Assembly: GCF_050467285.1 (NCBI RefSeq)
Contig: NZ_JBCMUN010000009.1
Location: forward strand, 434,001 to 498,000
From: Paenibacillus_E oryzisoli_A
GTDB lineage: Bacteria; Bacillota; Bacilli; Paenibacillales; NBRC-103111
DNA: 64,000 bases
Reading direction: 5' to 3'
Part shown: piece after piece, positions 34,060 to 42,830 of the stretch
How positions within the stretch are numbered: position 1 is the stretch's first letter
Layout: each line of letters opens with the position of its first letter
Notes under the pieces: model-generated
Database searches by the model: none
Told to the model about the DNA's origin: nothing
What the model saw: the letters and a program-made list of their open reading frames with translations, nothing else
Translations under genes and position numbers: made by a program

Positions 34060-35145
34060 TTATTTTGCTTGAATGTAGCCTTCGGCTTTCAGCAATTCCG
34101 CGATCAGCACTGCACCACCTGCTGCGCCGCGCAGCGTGTTGTGGGAAAGACCGACGAATTTGAAGTCGTACAGGGAATCTTCACGCAGTCGGCCTACGGA
34201 AACGCCCATGCCGCCCTCGATGTCGCGATCCAGCTTCGTTTGCGGTCTGTTTTCTTCTTCAAAATACGTGATAAACTGCTTCGGAGCGCTCGGCAATTCC
34301 AGCTCTTGCGGGCGGCCTTTGAAGTTCAGCCAGCGCGCCAGGATTTCTTCTTTGGACGGCTTTTTCTCAAAGGAAGCGAACACCGTTGCCAAGTGACCGT
34401 CCGTAACCGGAACACGGATACACTGTGTTGTAATGAGCGGAGAGCTCGCTTTCACGATCGCGCCGTCTTGCACACTGCCCCAGATGCGGAGCGGCTCCTG
34501 CTCGCTTTTTTCTTCTTCCCCGCCGATGTACGGGATCACGTTGTCGAGCATTTCCGGCCAGTCGGTGAAGTTTTTGCCCGCACCGGAAATCGCTTGGTAC
34601 GTCGATGCGACAACCGTCGTCGGATTAAACTCTTTCAGCGCGTTCAGCGCCGGCACGTAGCTTTGGATCGAGCAGTTCGGCTTCACCGCGATGAAACCAG
34701 TCGTTGTATTCAGGCGCTTTCTTTGCGCCGCGATGACGTCCATGTGGCCGGGATTGATTTCCGGTACGATCATTGGAACGTCCGGCGTCCAGCGGTGCGC
34801 AGAGTTGTTGGAAATGACAGGCGTGCCGGTTTTCGCGTAAGCTTCTTCTAGCGCCTTGATTTCTTCTTTTTTCATATCGACCGCGCAGAAAATAAAATCA
34901 ACTTCGGAGGCAAACGCTTCTACTTTGGATGCGTCCTGCACGACGATTTTTTTCACCGCTTCCGGGATCGGAGTCGCGAGCTTCCATCTGTTTTGCACGG
35001 ATTCTTCATATGTTTTGCCGGCCGAGCCAGCGCTTGCTGCAATCGCCGTAACTTCAAACCAAGGGTGTCCATCCAGCAGCTGCACAAAACGCTGCCCAAC
35101 CATGCCTGTGCCGCCAACAATACCTGCTTTTAGTTTCTGTGTCAT
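34060..35145 (-). CDS. asd: Aspartate-semialdehyde dehydrogenase, archaeal/fungal type
   Basis: About 361 residues. The NADP motif GIVGGTGMVGQRFV is at the N-terminus; the nucleophilic Cys lies in KPNCSIQSY (~150), and the family's QAISGAGK, IPYIGGEEEK and VGRLRED segments are present. This pattern belongs to the archaeal/fungal-like Asd branch rather than the usual bacterial Asd. The enzyme reduces aspartyl phosphate to aspartate semialdehyde for Lys, Thr, Met and diaminopimelate synthesis. I choose ATG at 35145 (MTQKLKAG) over 35166, which lacks a Shine-Dalgarno. A T-box leader lies upstream and a strong terminator follows, so it is monocistronic and controlled by tRNA charging. Confidence 0.92.
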   Translation of the reverse strand: MTQKLKAGIVGGTGMVGQRFVQLLDGHPWFEVTAIAASAGSAGKTYEESVQNRWKLATPIPEAVKKIVVQDASKVEAFASEVDFIFCAVDMKKEEIKALEEAYAKTGTPVISNNSAHRWTPDVPMIVPEINPGHMDVIAAQRKRLNTTTGFIAVKPNCSIQSYVPALNALKEFNPTTVVASTYQAISGAGKNFTDWPEMLDNVIPYIGGEEEKSEQEPLRIWGSVQDGAIVKASSPLITTQCIRVPVTDGHLATVFASFEKKPSKEEILARWLNFKGRPQELELPSAPKQFITYFEEENRPQTKLDRDIEGGMGVSVGRLREDSLYDFKFVGLSHNTLRGAAGGAVLIAELLKAEGYIQAK

Positions 35146-35243
35146 GTGAACTTCATTTCCTTTCATGTAAGGTCTTTATGTTAAAAACGTATTCAGCTTT
35201 TCAGCAATTGGTGTACCCCGCCGCGTGGTGCGACATCCGCTAA

Positions 35244-35530
35244 CAAAAAAATCCCACCCCCAAGACTGATTAAGTCTCAGGGACGAGATTGATCGACTCG
35301 TGGTACCACCCTAGATTCGCCAACATGTCGCCATGCCAGCCTCTTCAAGTACGGCATTGCATGCAATGCTTATACTTTAGCTCTGTAACAGGAGCTCCTG
35401 GCACACCATCCCCCGCGCTTACGGTTCCGATGAGCTGCTCTGAGTCTTTTTTCAATAAACAACGCTTTACTCCTTTTCAGCTGCCGGAGCTCTCTGTGAA
35501 AGAATGTATTTATCTACTCGTCTCTTCATC
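35244..35530 (-). promoter_or_regulatory. T-box riboswitch leader, probable lysine specifier
   Basis: The T-box antiterminator bulge sequence GGGTGGTACCACG lies at 35311-35299. A terminator hairpin follows (TCCCTGAGACT / AGTCTTGGGGGTGGGA) with seven T. Stem I starts near GATGAAGAGACGAG (35530) and includes the AG-bulge segment ACAGAGAGC and distal GCTGAAAA. In the specifier loop, the 5' side holds AGTAGA and the 3' side reads GAA-AAA-A (35453-35447), giving AAA, a lysine codon. The leader should open asd transcription when uncharged tRNA-Lys accumulates. The T-box itself is certain; the specifier reading is by eye. Confidence 0.9.
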
Positions 35531-35555
35531 GCATTTCAAATTCAATGTTGGGATT

Positions 35556-35584
35556 ATATTATCAGATAACGGGGGCCAGGTAAA
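35556..35584 (-). promoter_or_regulatory. Promoter of the asd T-box leader
   Basis: TTTACC (35584-35579) and TAATAT (35561-35556) on the minus strand are 17 nt apart, about 25 nt before stem I. The 35585-35762 stretch holds nothing else recognised apart from the next gene's ribosome binding site. Confidence 0.55.
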
Positions 35585-35762
35585 CTATAATTTTAAAAAA
35601 ATCCAAAAAATAAGCCCTGCCAATTCCTCCTTCCCGCCATAAAGCGACACAATAAGTACCCAAGCCTCCGAATGATATGAGAAACAGGTCCGAAGTCCTA
35701 ATCCAGCCAAGATAACCAGCTTCGCCGTCCAATACGACCCGATGAAAAAGGAGACCCTACCC

Positions 35763-37214
35763 ATGTTCACTCGCTCACCGTTCAAGCTTGGCGCGGCCTT
35801 GCTTTTGTCTACAGCTTTATTGACCGGCGGGACATCCGCTTTTGCCGCATACTCTCCATCTGTTAACGCCAGTACGAAGCTTGTCTATGCCGCCGGCAAA
35901 AACTTTACCGTCAACGTTGTCACCGTCGATCTGACGGATCCTATGCTTGAAATCGCCCCAGCGCTCGCAGACGGCGGTATCGGCCACGATGCCTCGTTCT
36001 CGTCCATTGTCGAGCGTGAAAACGCTGTAGCGGCTATTAATGGTACGTTTTTTAACGCTTATGAATCCAACCCTTACATCCGCTTTCCCAACGGCTCCAT
36101 GGTGAAGTCAGGCGAAGCGATCCATTCCGGCGAGAACCAAACGCTGATTCTGGATAAAAATAAAGTACCGGATATTCAATTTGTCGATCTCGATATTTCA
36201 GTCAAGGTAAGCGAGGGCGGTGGCACGTATACGATCTCCCCTTGGGGAATTAACAAATATTATGGCGATGCCAGCACCGACCAGATTGTATGGTACACAC
36301 CGCAGTTTGGTAGTTGGATCGGCTACCCAGGCGGAACGAAAGTCGTCATTCAGGACGGCCTCGTGACCAAAATTACGCAGGATTCCGTCTCTGTACCGGA
36401 TGATGGCTACGTGTTGTTTGTCGGCAACAGCGCCAACAATAAGTCCAACGTGCTGACGAAGGTCGACTTAGGAGATCGGGTAACGACCTCGCTGCTGGCC
36501 AAAGGCGAAAACGGCAATCTGGACGCAAAGTCGTGGCTTGCGGCGATCGGCGTTGGCCCGAAGCTGGTTAGCGGCGGCGCCGTGGACATCAACTACAGCC
36601 GCGACGGCTTCAGCGACCCGAAGGTAACTTCCAGCGCTGCTGCGCGCAGCTTCGTCGGCGTGGACGCTTCCGATCACCTCGTGATGGGAACCGTCCCCAG
36701 CGCGACCTTGCCCCAGCTCGCCGCCATTGCGGTCGCGCTCGGCCTGAAGGAAGCGATGAACATGGACGGCGGGTCCAGTTCCGCGCTGTATGCGAACGGA
36801 ACCACGATGACGTACGCGGGGCGCGAGCTCAGCAATGCCTTGGTCGTCCGCAAGCTGGACAAGCCCATCGTGCAAATCGAAATCAACGGCAGCTATATGA
36901 CCGACTACAAAGGCTATATCGTCGGCGAGACGACCGTTGTGCCGATCCGCCCGTTCATCACCGCGATGAACGCCAGCTTTGCGTGGAATGCGGCGACGCG
37001 CACCGCGACCATTACCAGCGGCGGCGTCACACTGCAGCTGCAGGACGGCAAGTCCACCGCCACTGTGAACGGCAAAGCCGTGGCGGTTCCGGTGCCGCTC
37101 CAGATCATGAGCGACAGCCGGATGTACGTCCCGCTCCGCCTCGTTGCGGAGTCGCTCAACAGCAAAGTCACGTGGAACAGCAAGCTGTACCGCGCCTCGA
37201 TCCAGCTGCCGTAG
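35763..37214 (+). CDS. Exported phosphodiester glycosidase (NAGPA) with copper-amine-oxidase-like stalk domain
   Basis: About 483 residues with a signal peptide (~1-30, ends SAFAA). The central domain (~45-370) is the NAGPA/DUF2233 fold, with AINGTFFN and the conserved MNMDGGSSSALY block; family members hydrolyse phosphodiester-linked N-acetylglucosamine, and bacterial ones are thought to act on wall polymers. Residues ~375-483 form a copper-amine-oxidase N-terminal-like domain, a common non-catalytic module in Paenibacillus exported proteins (VVPIRPF...MYVPLRLVAE). ATG at 35763 with AAGGAG 9 nt upstream is chosen over 35742. It is transcribed divergently from asd, with repeats E4/E5 beyond its 3' end. 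Confidence 0.85.
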   Translation: MFTRSPFKLGAALLLSTALLTGGTSAFAAYSPSVNASTKLVYAAGKNFTVNVVTVDLTDPMLEIAPALADGGIGHDASFSSIVERENAVAAINGTFFNAYESNPYIRFPNGSMVKSGEAIHSGENQTLILDKNKVPDIQFVDLDISVKVSEGGGTYTISPWGINKYYGDASTDQIVWYTPQFGSWIGYPGGTKVVIQDGLVTKITQDSVSVPDDGYVLFVGNSANNKSNVLTKVDLGDRVTTSLLAKGENGNLDAKSWLAAIGVGPKLVSGGAVDINYSRDGFSDPKVTSSAAARSFVGVDASDHLVMGTVPSATLPQLAAIAVALGLKEAMNMDGGSSSALYANGTTMTYAGRELSNALVVRKLDKPIVQIEINGSYMTDYKGYIVGETTVVPIRPFITAMNASFAWNAATRTATITSGGVTLQLQDGKSTATVNGKAVAVPVPLQIMSDSRMYVPLRLVAESLNSKVTWNSKLYRASIQLP

Positions 37215-37238
37215 GGCCGCGCACAGCTGCTTTAATTG

Positions 37239-37269
37239 AGAACAAGCCAGCGCTATGTTGGCTTGTTCT
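37239..37269 (+). terminator. Hairpin after the NAGPA gene
   Basis: AGAACAAGCCA and TGGCTTGTTCT form an 11-bp stem, 24 nt after the stop. The following sequence lacks a T-run, so termination may be partial. Confidence 0.65.
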
Positions 37270-37465
37270 GCATTCCAGGGGCACGACTTGCTGCGAGAAC
37301 GCAGCCAGTTCAATAACATTAGCTACTTTAAAACCTTGACTCTCCCACGAAACTTTCATCTAATGCACCCCCATTGTGCGCCCGCCCACCTATTCACTTT
37401 CGGACACCCCCTGTATCTCCATTAGCCTCGATCCCCCACTGCTCAAAATCCCTCACTCCCGCTTG

Positions 37466-37660
37466 TGTAACCGGTTGCAAACCCTCTTAGTTTCCATAAT
37501 TCCGGCGAATCGACTACTTTAGCTAGGGCTAGGCCCTCTTAGCTCCGCTGCATATCGTCAAACTAGCCTATTTTTACCGATGTAACCGGTTGCAAACCCT
37601 CTTAGTTTCCATAATTCCGGCCAATCGGCTACTTTAACTAGGGCTAGGCTCTCTTAGCTC
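37466..37660. repeat. Tandem direct repeat and four-unit element E4
   Basis: A block of about 80 nt beginning TGTAACCGGTTGCAAACC occurs twice, at 37466 and 37581 (period 115 nt), with few changes. Each copy contains two related units ending CCCTCTTAG (37482 and 37534; 37597 and 37649, the last reading CTCTCTTAG). These units can fold as short hairpins with 3-nt loops (GGTT-GCA-AACC; GGGC-TAG-GCCC). Unit spacing is 52, 63 and 52 nt, the same as in E5 next to it. No coding potential is seen. Confidence 0.75.
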
Positions 37661-37693
37661 TCCCCCATACCTGCTTGCCAACAACCTCTCTCC

Positions 37694-37886
37694 AAATAAG
37701 AGCGGTAAAGCACTGCTATTCTGACCGATTCACTCCTTTCGCCGAAAATAAGCGTGGAAAACCACTTTTATCGCACAGAAAAAGCTCGCTTTCGGCGAGC
37801 TTGCCTCCAAATAGGAGTGGTTTACTACTTCTATTTCGCTGAAGCTCTCTTCTCCCACCCAAATAGAAGTGGTTCACCACCCTTAT
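37694..37886. repeat. Four-hairpin intergenic element E5
   Basis: Four inverted repeats of type AATAGAAGTGG-N4-CCACTTCTATT (imperfect) lie at 37694-37720, 37746-37771, 37809-37835 and 37861-37886. Centres are 52, 63 and 52 nt apart. A further perfect hairpin, AAGCTCGC-TTTCG-GCGAGCTT, marks the centre (37782-37802). With E4 it occupies the 846-nt gap between the convergent NAGPA and MFS genes. The rest of the gap (37270-37465, 37887-38060) shows only short GGTCT/GTCTCAATT-like near-repeats. Confidence 0.8.
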
Positions 37887-38060
37887 CAGATCTGGGACGA
37901 AGAGGACTGAGTCGAGTCTGGAACTAGTTGGAGCGGGTCTGAGTTGGGTCTCAATTGAGTCTCAATCAAGTTTGCTCGGGCATGAAGCTAGTTTGAATCG
38001 GGTCAGAAGCGGTCTGCTAACACGCCAACGCCGCTTCTGCCCCACCCGAGCAAGTCCCAA

Positions 38061-39263
38061 CTACCTCCCTACCTCCGCGCCCCCAGCTTCCCCTTGTCGC
38101 TCGAACAGTTCCGTGCTTTTGCCCGAGAACAAAGGCACGATGAAAGCACACACCAACGCGAGCGCGATCAGGAGGTAGAACGTGCCACCGTGCAGATCCT
38201 GCACGGATAGCGCCACGACGAGCAAGCCGATCCGGGAGACGTTCAGGCACCCTTCCCGCCACAGAAAAATCCGCGCCTGCTGCATCGCAGGCTGCTTCGA
38301 AATAATCCGGAACTGCCGCGTGTTCCACACCGTTCCGAAATAAAACATGCCGATCGTCGTGAACAGATTCGACAAGATCAAGATCGGCGCTTTCGGCAGC
38401 AGCGGCAGCAAAATCCCGACGGCCAGGAACGTCATGCCGATTTTAAGCCAGAGGCCCTCCTTCACCCGCAACCGCCGATACAGCATCATCGCGCCAATTG
38501 CCGAGGAAGCGTACAGCACATTGAATAGCGCGATAATCAGCTTATCCTCGGACACGGAAAACGTGAACACCAGCGCGAACAGCATCTGAAATTGCAAGAA
38601 CACGCCCGCAGCCAACAACGACGGCACCATCCAGCGCAGTGCGGAAGTCGAGAATACGAGCTGAAATCGCAAGCCTTGAAACAGTTTCTCCGTGCTGCCG
38701 GCCAGCGTAATCGTCGGAATGAAGAACGAAACGGCCATAAGCAGCGCCACGAACAAAAACATCAGCAAAAAAGAACCCGAATAGCCGATCCACTTGATAA
38801 TCAAGGCGAATGCAATCGGATTCACAATTGAAATAACCTGGTTAATAATATTCGACATCGAGAAGTACTGCTCAAAGTCGCGTCCTTTGCCGAAAACGCT
38901 GAGCGTAATGTTTTGCGCGGAGGCGTAGAAGCCCCACATAATGCCGATCGGCATGGCGATAATGGCGATCCACAGCAGCCGATTGTCCAGCTCGAGCGTG
39001 GAGAGCAGCAAGAATACGAGTCCGCCGCAAATCGCGTTCGAACGAATTAGGACGCGCGTCGTAAAGCTGGTCAACAGGCGTGAGCCCACGCCAAACGCCA
39101 GCGTCCACATCACGAACAGGACGAGATTGAACCAGACGACCTCGGAGATTTTGTTGTTTTTTTCCCAAATAAACAGATTGACGAAGATTCCGATGTAGTT
39201 AAAAATAATGGTCGATGCCGCGTTCATCAGCAGCAGTCTTTTCATGGCTCCGCTTAATTGCAT
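38061..39263 (-). CDS. Major facilitator superfamily transporter
   Basis: A 400-residue, strongly hydrophobic protein with about twelve predicted membrane segments in two halves and a short charged C-terminal tail. It lacks a clear drug-efflux motif A, so the substrate cannot be inferred. The second half includes FGTVWNTRQFRIISKQ. The ATG at 39263 has only a modest ribosome binding site (AGGCGG further upstream). It is a single gene, convergent with the NAGPA gene, and it is separated from the S9 peptidase gene upstream by that gene's terminator. Confidence 0.8.
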   Translation of the reverse strand: MQLSGAMKRLLLMNAASTIIFNYIGIFVNLFIWEKNNKISEVVWFNLVLFVMWTLAFGVGSRLLTSFTTRVLIRSNAICGGLVFLLLSTLELDNRLLWIAIIAMPIGIMWGFYASAQNITLSVFGKGRDFEQYFSMSNIINQVISIVNPIAFALIIKWIGYSGSFLLMFLFVALLMAVSFFIPTITLAGSTEKLFQGLRFQLVFSTSALRWMVPSLLAAGVFLQFQMLFALVFTFSVSEDKLIIALFNVLYASSAIGAMMLYRRLRVKEGLWLKIGMTFLAVGILLPLLPKAPILILSNLFTTIGMFYFGTVWNTRQFRIISKQPAMQQARIFLWREGCLNVSRIGLLVVALSVQDLHGGTFYLLIALALVCAFIVPLFSGKSTELFERQGEAGGAEVGR

Positions 39264-39375
39264 AGTTTCAGCCGCCTTCTTGGAAGTGTACTAACATTTA
39301 TTGAAACAACGTGCTTGGCTGACTTACACAATTCGACTCCCGCTTCGCGATTCCTGCGCCCAACGCTACATACAG

Positions 39376-39424
39376 CAAAAAAGAGCCGTTCCTCCCCGCT
39401 AACCTGCGGAGACCCCGGCTCTTT
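39376..39424 (-). terminator. Terminator of the SLH-S9 peptidase gene
   Basis: AAAGAGCC and GGCTCTTT pair on the minus strand, extended by an inner CCGCAGG/GCGGGG region, followed by TTTTTTG. It begins 5 nt past the stop. Confidence 0.9.
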
Positions 39425-39428
39425 CCTC

Positions 39429-41885
39429 TTATTCCGTTCTGTTTTTCACATTTTTACTAAGAAAATGAATAAGTGCTTCGTAGAAATCGCGTTCGTTTTC
39501 CAGCTTTTGATACCCGTGTCCCTCATTGGCTTTCAGCATGTAAGGGACATCGAAGTCCAGCTTGCGGAGCGCAGCAACCATCTGATCCGACTCCGCCTTG
39601 TTCACGCGCGGATCGTTCGCGCCCTGCACGATCATCAGCGGCGCTTGGATCTGATCCGCATGCAGCAGCGGCGAGGCCGCCTCCAGCAGCTTGCGATCCT
39701 TCACCGGATCGCCGACCTGCGCATACATTTGCTGGCGCCCGTTCTCCCAATACGGCGGCATGGTGCGCAGGAACGTCAGCAGGCTCGACGGTCCCACGAC
39801 ATCAACACCCGCCGCGTACACATCCGGCGTGAACGCCATGCCAGCGAGCGTCGCATATCCGCCGTAGGAGGCGCCATAGATGCCGACCCGCTTAGGATCG
39901 GCAATCCCCCGCTTCACGAGCCAGTTCACGCCGTCGGTGATGTCGTTCTGCATCGCGGCGCCCCACTGCTTATCCCCGGCGTGCAGGAACGCCTTGCCGT
40001 AGCCATCAGAGCCGCGGTAATTCAGCTGCAGCACCGCGTACCCTTGGCTGGCGAGCAGCTGCACCTCCATGTTGAAGCCCCAGGAATCGCGCGCCCACGG
40101 TCCGCCGTGCGGATTCACAATCACGGGCAGCTTATTCGCGATGACGCCCTTCGGCAGCGTGAGGTAGCCGTGAATCGTCAGGCCGTCCCGGCTCTGGAAT
40201 GAGATCGGCTTCATATCCGCCATCCGGTCTTCTTTCAATTGCGGAGCAATGTCGGCGATCTTCTCGATTCGATCCGATCGTTGGTCCCAGAGATAGTAGC
40301 TTCCGTACGATTTGTCGCTGTCGGTATACAAAAGGACGAGATCCTTGTCCAAGGAACCAACAAAGCCCCAGTGCGTTGTGTGAAGCTGCTCTTCGATTTT
40401 TTGCGCTTTCGCCTTGAGCTCCGGGTCCAGAAAGGCCGTATGCTTCTCTTCCGTTTCGTAACTGACCGCGAGAATCGCTTTCTTTTTATAAGAGTAGATC
40501 AAATCGTTCACATCGGCGTCTTCGTTGGCATAGATCACTTCCGCTTCCTTCTTGGCCGCCGGATCGTAGCGAACCAGCGCCTGCTTGTCACGGCCGACCG
40601 ACGATGCCGCATACAATTGCTTGTTGTCAGCTGTGAACATGACCGGGATAAACGTATCGTCCTTCGCAAACGTCGCTATCTTCTCAAAGTCTTTGCCGTC
40701 ATCCTCCCGATACAAGAGGCTTGTCGTCTCTCCGTCCTGCGCCAGCCCTGCGCGCACTTCGCCCCAATTATCGACGGCCCAGAGCTCGACATTGCCCGGA
40801 TTTTGCACATACATGGTCGGTTCGCCCGTCATCAAATTGACCCGCACGACATCCATCGCTTTCGGATCGCGGCGGTTCATCGTTAGGAGCAGCTCATAAT
40901 CACTTTCATTTTTCGCAGGCCATACGTCCAGCAAGTCCGACTTGACATTCTTGAATGGTGTCAAATCGCGATCGTTCGTGCCGTCGACCTGAATTGCGTG
41001 GATGTGCGTATTCTCCGATCCGCCGCTGTCGATCCCGTACACCAACACATGATCGGTCACCCAGTAGATGCTCTGGATATTATCCACCTTAGCGTTCGTC
41101 AGACGAACGCCTTCCCTTTCCCCAACTTTCTGAACGTACAGATTCATCCGATTCTCCCACGGGTGCAAGTACGCCAGCATCGTGCCGTCCGGCGAGAGCC
41201 GAAGCTGGATTTTATCCGGCAGCTGCAGGAGCTCCTCCAGCGAAACGCCGCCTTGCGTTAATTCTTCTTTTTGCGTGAGGGTGCGGTATAAAAAGAGCAC
41301 GAGCTGCGCCCTGGTCACCTGCTCCTTCGGCATAAACGTCAGCTGCTCGGTAATCGCGTGCTGTTTCAATTTGACGACATCGGCATGATGCGCCGAACCG
41401 ATCTCGGCCTCATCCTTGAGCCACGTCTGGATGCCGTTATCGTTCAGCTTAAAAGCGCGCACAAGCAAGCTCGCCATTTGCTCGCGCGTCAGTGGTGCGT
41501 CCGGCTCGTAGTTACCGCCGTCCCCCTGCACGATGTTCAGCTCTTTCAGGGCGTTCACGGCCTCCGCATAAGGACTTGCGGCCGGTACGTCGGCAAAGCC
41601 ATTCAGAGCTTTGGGCTTTGCGGCATGCAGCGCGCTGGCAAGCCACACTGCGGCGTCGCCACGGGTAACGGCTTCATCGGGATGAAAGCCGCCGTCCGCC
41701 TCGGCATCGTCCACGATACCCTGCTGCTTCAAGCTGCCGATGGCTTGCGCGGCGTAATGGTCCGGCGGAACGTCCGGATACGCGCTCGGGAGGCTGCAGG
41801 CCTGCGCGTACGCCGGCAAAGCGGCACAAAAGATCAGGGCTGCCGCAAGGAAAGAAGCAGCTTTGGTACGTAAAGCTATTTTCAT
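39429..41885 (-). CDS. SLH-domain-anchored S9 family peptidase
   Basis: About 818 residues. A signal peptide (~1-28, ends AYAQA) is followed by three SLH motifs (~30-205: YPDVPPDHYAAQAI, FADVPAASPYAEAV, then a more diverged third) that should tether it to the wall. A beta-propeller-like region (~220-555) precedes the alpha/beta-hydrolase domain (~560-815) of prolyl oligopeptidases: nucleophile GASYGGY, Asp in GANDPRVN, His in NEGHGY. The family cleaves peptides or acylated amino acids from short substrates. ATG at 41885, with ACAGGAGG upstream, is chosen over 41942. Single gene, divergent from the ABC operon; an N-terminally SLH-tagged S9 peptidase is a surface-exposed arrangement. Confidence 0.88.
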   Translation of the reverse strand: MKIALRTKAASFLAAALIFCAALPAYAQACSLPSAYPDVPPDHYAAQAIGSLKQQGIVDDAEADGGFHPDEAVTRGDAAVWLASALHAAKPKALNGFADVPAASPYAEAVNALKELNIVQGDGGNYEPDAPLTREQMASLLVRAFKLNDNGIQTWLKDEAEIGSAHHADVVKLKQHAITEQLTFMPKEQVTRAQLVLFLYRTLTQKEELTQGGVSLEELLQLPDKIQLRLSPDGTMLAYLHPWENRMNLYVQKVGEREGVRLTNAKVDNIQSIYWVTDHVLVYGIDSGGSENTHIHAIQVDGTNDRDLTPFKNVKSDLLDVWPAKNESDYELLLTMNRRDPKAMDVVRVNLMTGEPTMYVQNPGNVELWAVDNWGEVRAGLAQDGETTSLLYREDDGKDFEKIATFAKDDTFIPVMFTADNKQLYAASSVGRDKQALVRYDPAAKKEAEVIYANEDADVNDLIYSYKKKAILAVSYETEEKHTAFLDPELKAKAQKIEEQLHTTHWGFVGSLDKDLVLLYTDSDKSYGSYYLWDQRSDRIEKIADIAPQLKEDRMADMKPISFQSRDGLTIHGYLTLPKGVIANKLPVIVNPHGGPWARDSWGFNMEVQLLASQGYAVLQLNYRGSDGYGKAFLHAGDKQWGAAMQNDITDGVNWLVKRGIADPKRVGIYGASYGGYATLAGMAFTPDVYAAGVDVVGPSSLLTFLRTMPPYWENGRQQMYAQVGDPVKDRKLLEAASPLLHADQIQAPLMIVQGANDPRVNKAESDQMVAALRKLDFDVPYMLKANEGHGYQKLENERDFYEALIHFLSKNVKNRTE

Positions 41886-42000
41886 AGAAAGCCTCCTGTA
41901 ATGTGAATGCGACAAATCGTCATACGTGCCATTATATACCATAACAGGGTAAAAAAAATAGGTTCATAGAAAGTTTCATAGATTTTCTCCTATCGAAAGA

Positions 42001-42048
42001 CTTTCTTAAGATTTAAGAAAGAAGGATGCATGGGTTGCCCGCTATGAT
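42001..42048 (+). promoter_or_regulatory. Palindrome and -10 element before the antibiotic-resistance-like operon
   Basis: A perfect palindrome with 9-nt arms, CTTTCTTAA-GAT-TTAAGAAAG, lies at 42001-42021, followed by a TATGAT -10 at 42043-42048. No good -35 is present; the palindrome's end abuts where it would be, fitting activation by the operon's response regulator. Confidence 0.65.
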
Positions 42049-42077
42049 AGACCTATGAGAACCAAGGAGGCTGTACC

Positions 42078-42830
42078 ATGACAAAGAAACCGATTGTCCA
42101 TGTTCATCAACTCACCAAACGTATCCGCAATAAAACGCTGGTTGACCGCATTTCCTTCGAGCTGTTTCCCGGCGAAGTGTTCGGCTTGCTCGGTCCTAAC
42201 GGCGCTGGCAAAACGACAACGATCCGCATGATCGTTGGCCTTATTCGCATGAGCGAAGGCGATGTGACGATTAACGGACACAGCATTCGTACCAACTTTC
42301 GCGAGGCGATCTCGCACATCGGCGCCATCGTCGAGAATCCGGAGATGTACAAGTACATGTCCGGCCTGCACAATCTGCGGCACTTCGCCCGCATGACGGG
42401 CCGTGAGACCGTCTCTGAAAAGCGCATCGCAGAGATTGTGCAGTTAGTCGGCCTTACTTCGGCTATCCACGACAAGGTCAAAACCTACTCGCTCGGTATG
42501 CGCCAGCGGCTTGGCATCGCCCAAGCCCTGCTCCATCAGCCCGCCGTGCTCATTCTCGACGAACCGACGAATGGCCTCGATCCCGCCGGCATTCGGGATA
42601 TGCGCCTCCTTGTCCGCAAGCTCGCGGAGGAAGAAGGCATCGCTGTGCTCGTCTCCTCCCATTTGCTGGCGGAGATGGAGCTGCTGTGCGACCGTTTCGG
42701 GATCGTGATGCAGGGCCGGATGACGGACACTTTTGCCCTGAACGACTTACAGTCTTCTAAGGATGATGCCAACAAGATGACGCTGGAAGAGAAATTTATC
42801 GAACTGACGGAGGGCCGGAGCTATGCTTAA
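42078..42830 (+). CDS. ABC transporter ATP-binding protein, bacitracin/lantibiotic-resistance type
   Basis: A 250-residue ATPase with Walker A GPNGAGKTTT, a Glu-type Q-loop region (GAIVENPEMYKYMSG), the signature YSLGMRQRLGIAQAL, Walker B VLILDEP and switch His in SSHLL. This set matches BcrA/LanF-like ATPases of peptide-antibiotic immunity. CAAGGAGG precedes the ATG. It overlaps the following permease gene by 8 nt. With that permease it probably moves a membrane-active peptide away from its target. It opens a six-gene operon that includes its own two-component system. Confidence 0.87.
   Translation: MTKKPIVHVHQLTKRIRNKTLVDRISFELFPGEVFGLLGPNGAGKTTTIRMIVGLIRMSEGDVTINGHSIRTNFREAISHIGAIVENPEMYKYMSGLHNLRHFARMTGRETVSEKRIAEIVQLVGLTSAIHDKVKTYSLGMRQRLGIAQALLHQPAVLILDEPTNGLDPAGIRDMRLLVRKLAEEEGIAVLVSSHLLAEMELLCDRFGIVMQGRMTDTFALNDLQSSKDDANKMTLEEKFIELTEGRSYA

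Noticed and set aside
35600..35762. A GEMM-type c-di-GMP riboswitch before the NAGPA gene
   Set aside because: Some words resemble the aptamer, but the conserved core (GGNNACGCA...GGGCAAACC) is not present.
37441..37660. A CRISPR array at the tandem repeat
   Set aside because: Only two ~80-nt copies with a 115-nt period occur; there are no short identical repeats with unique spacers and no cas genes in the window.
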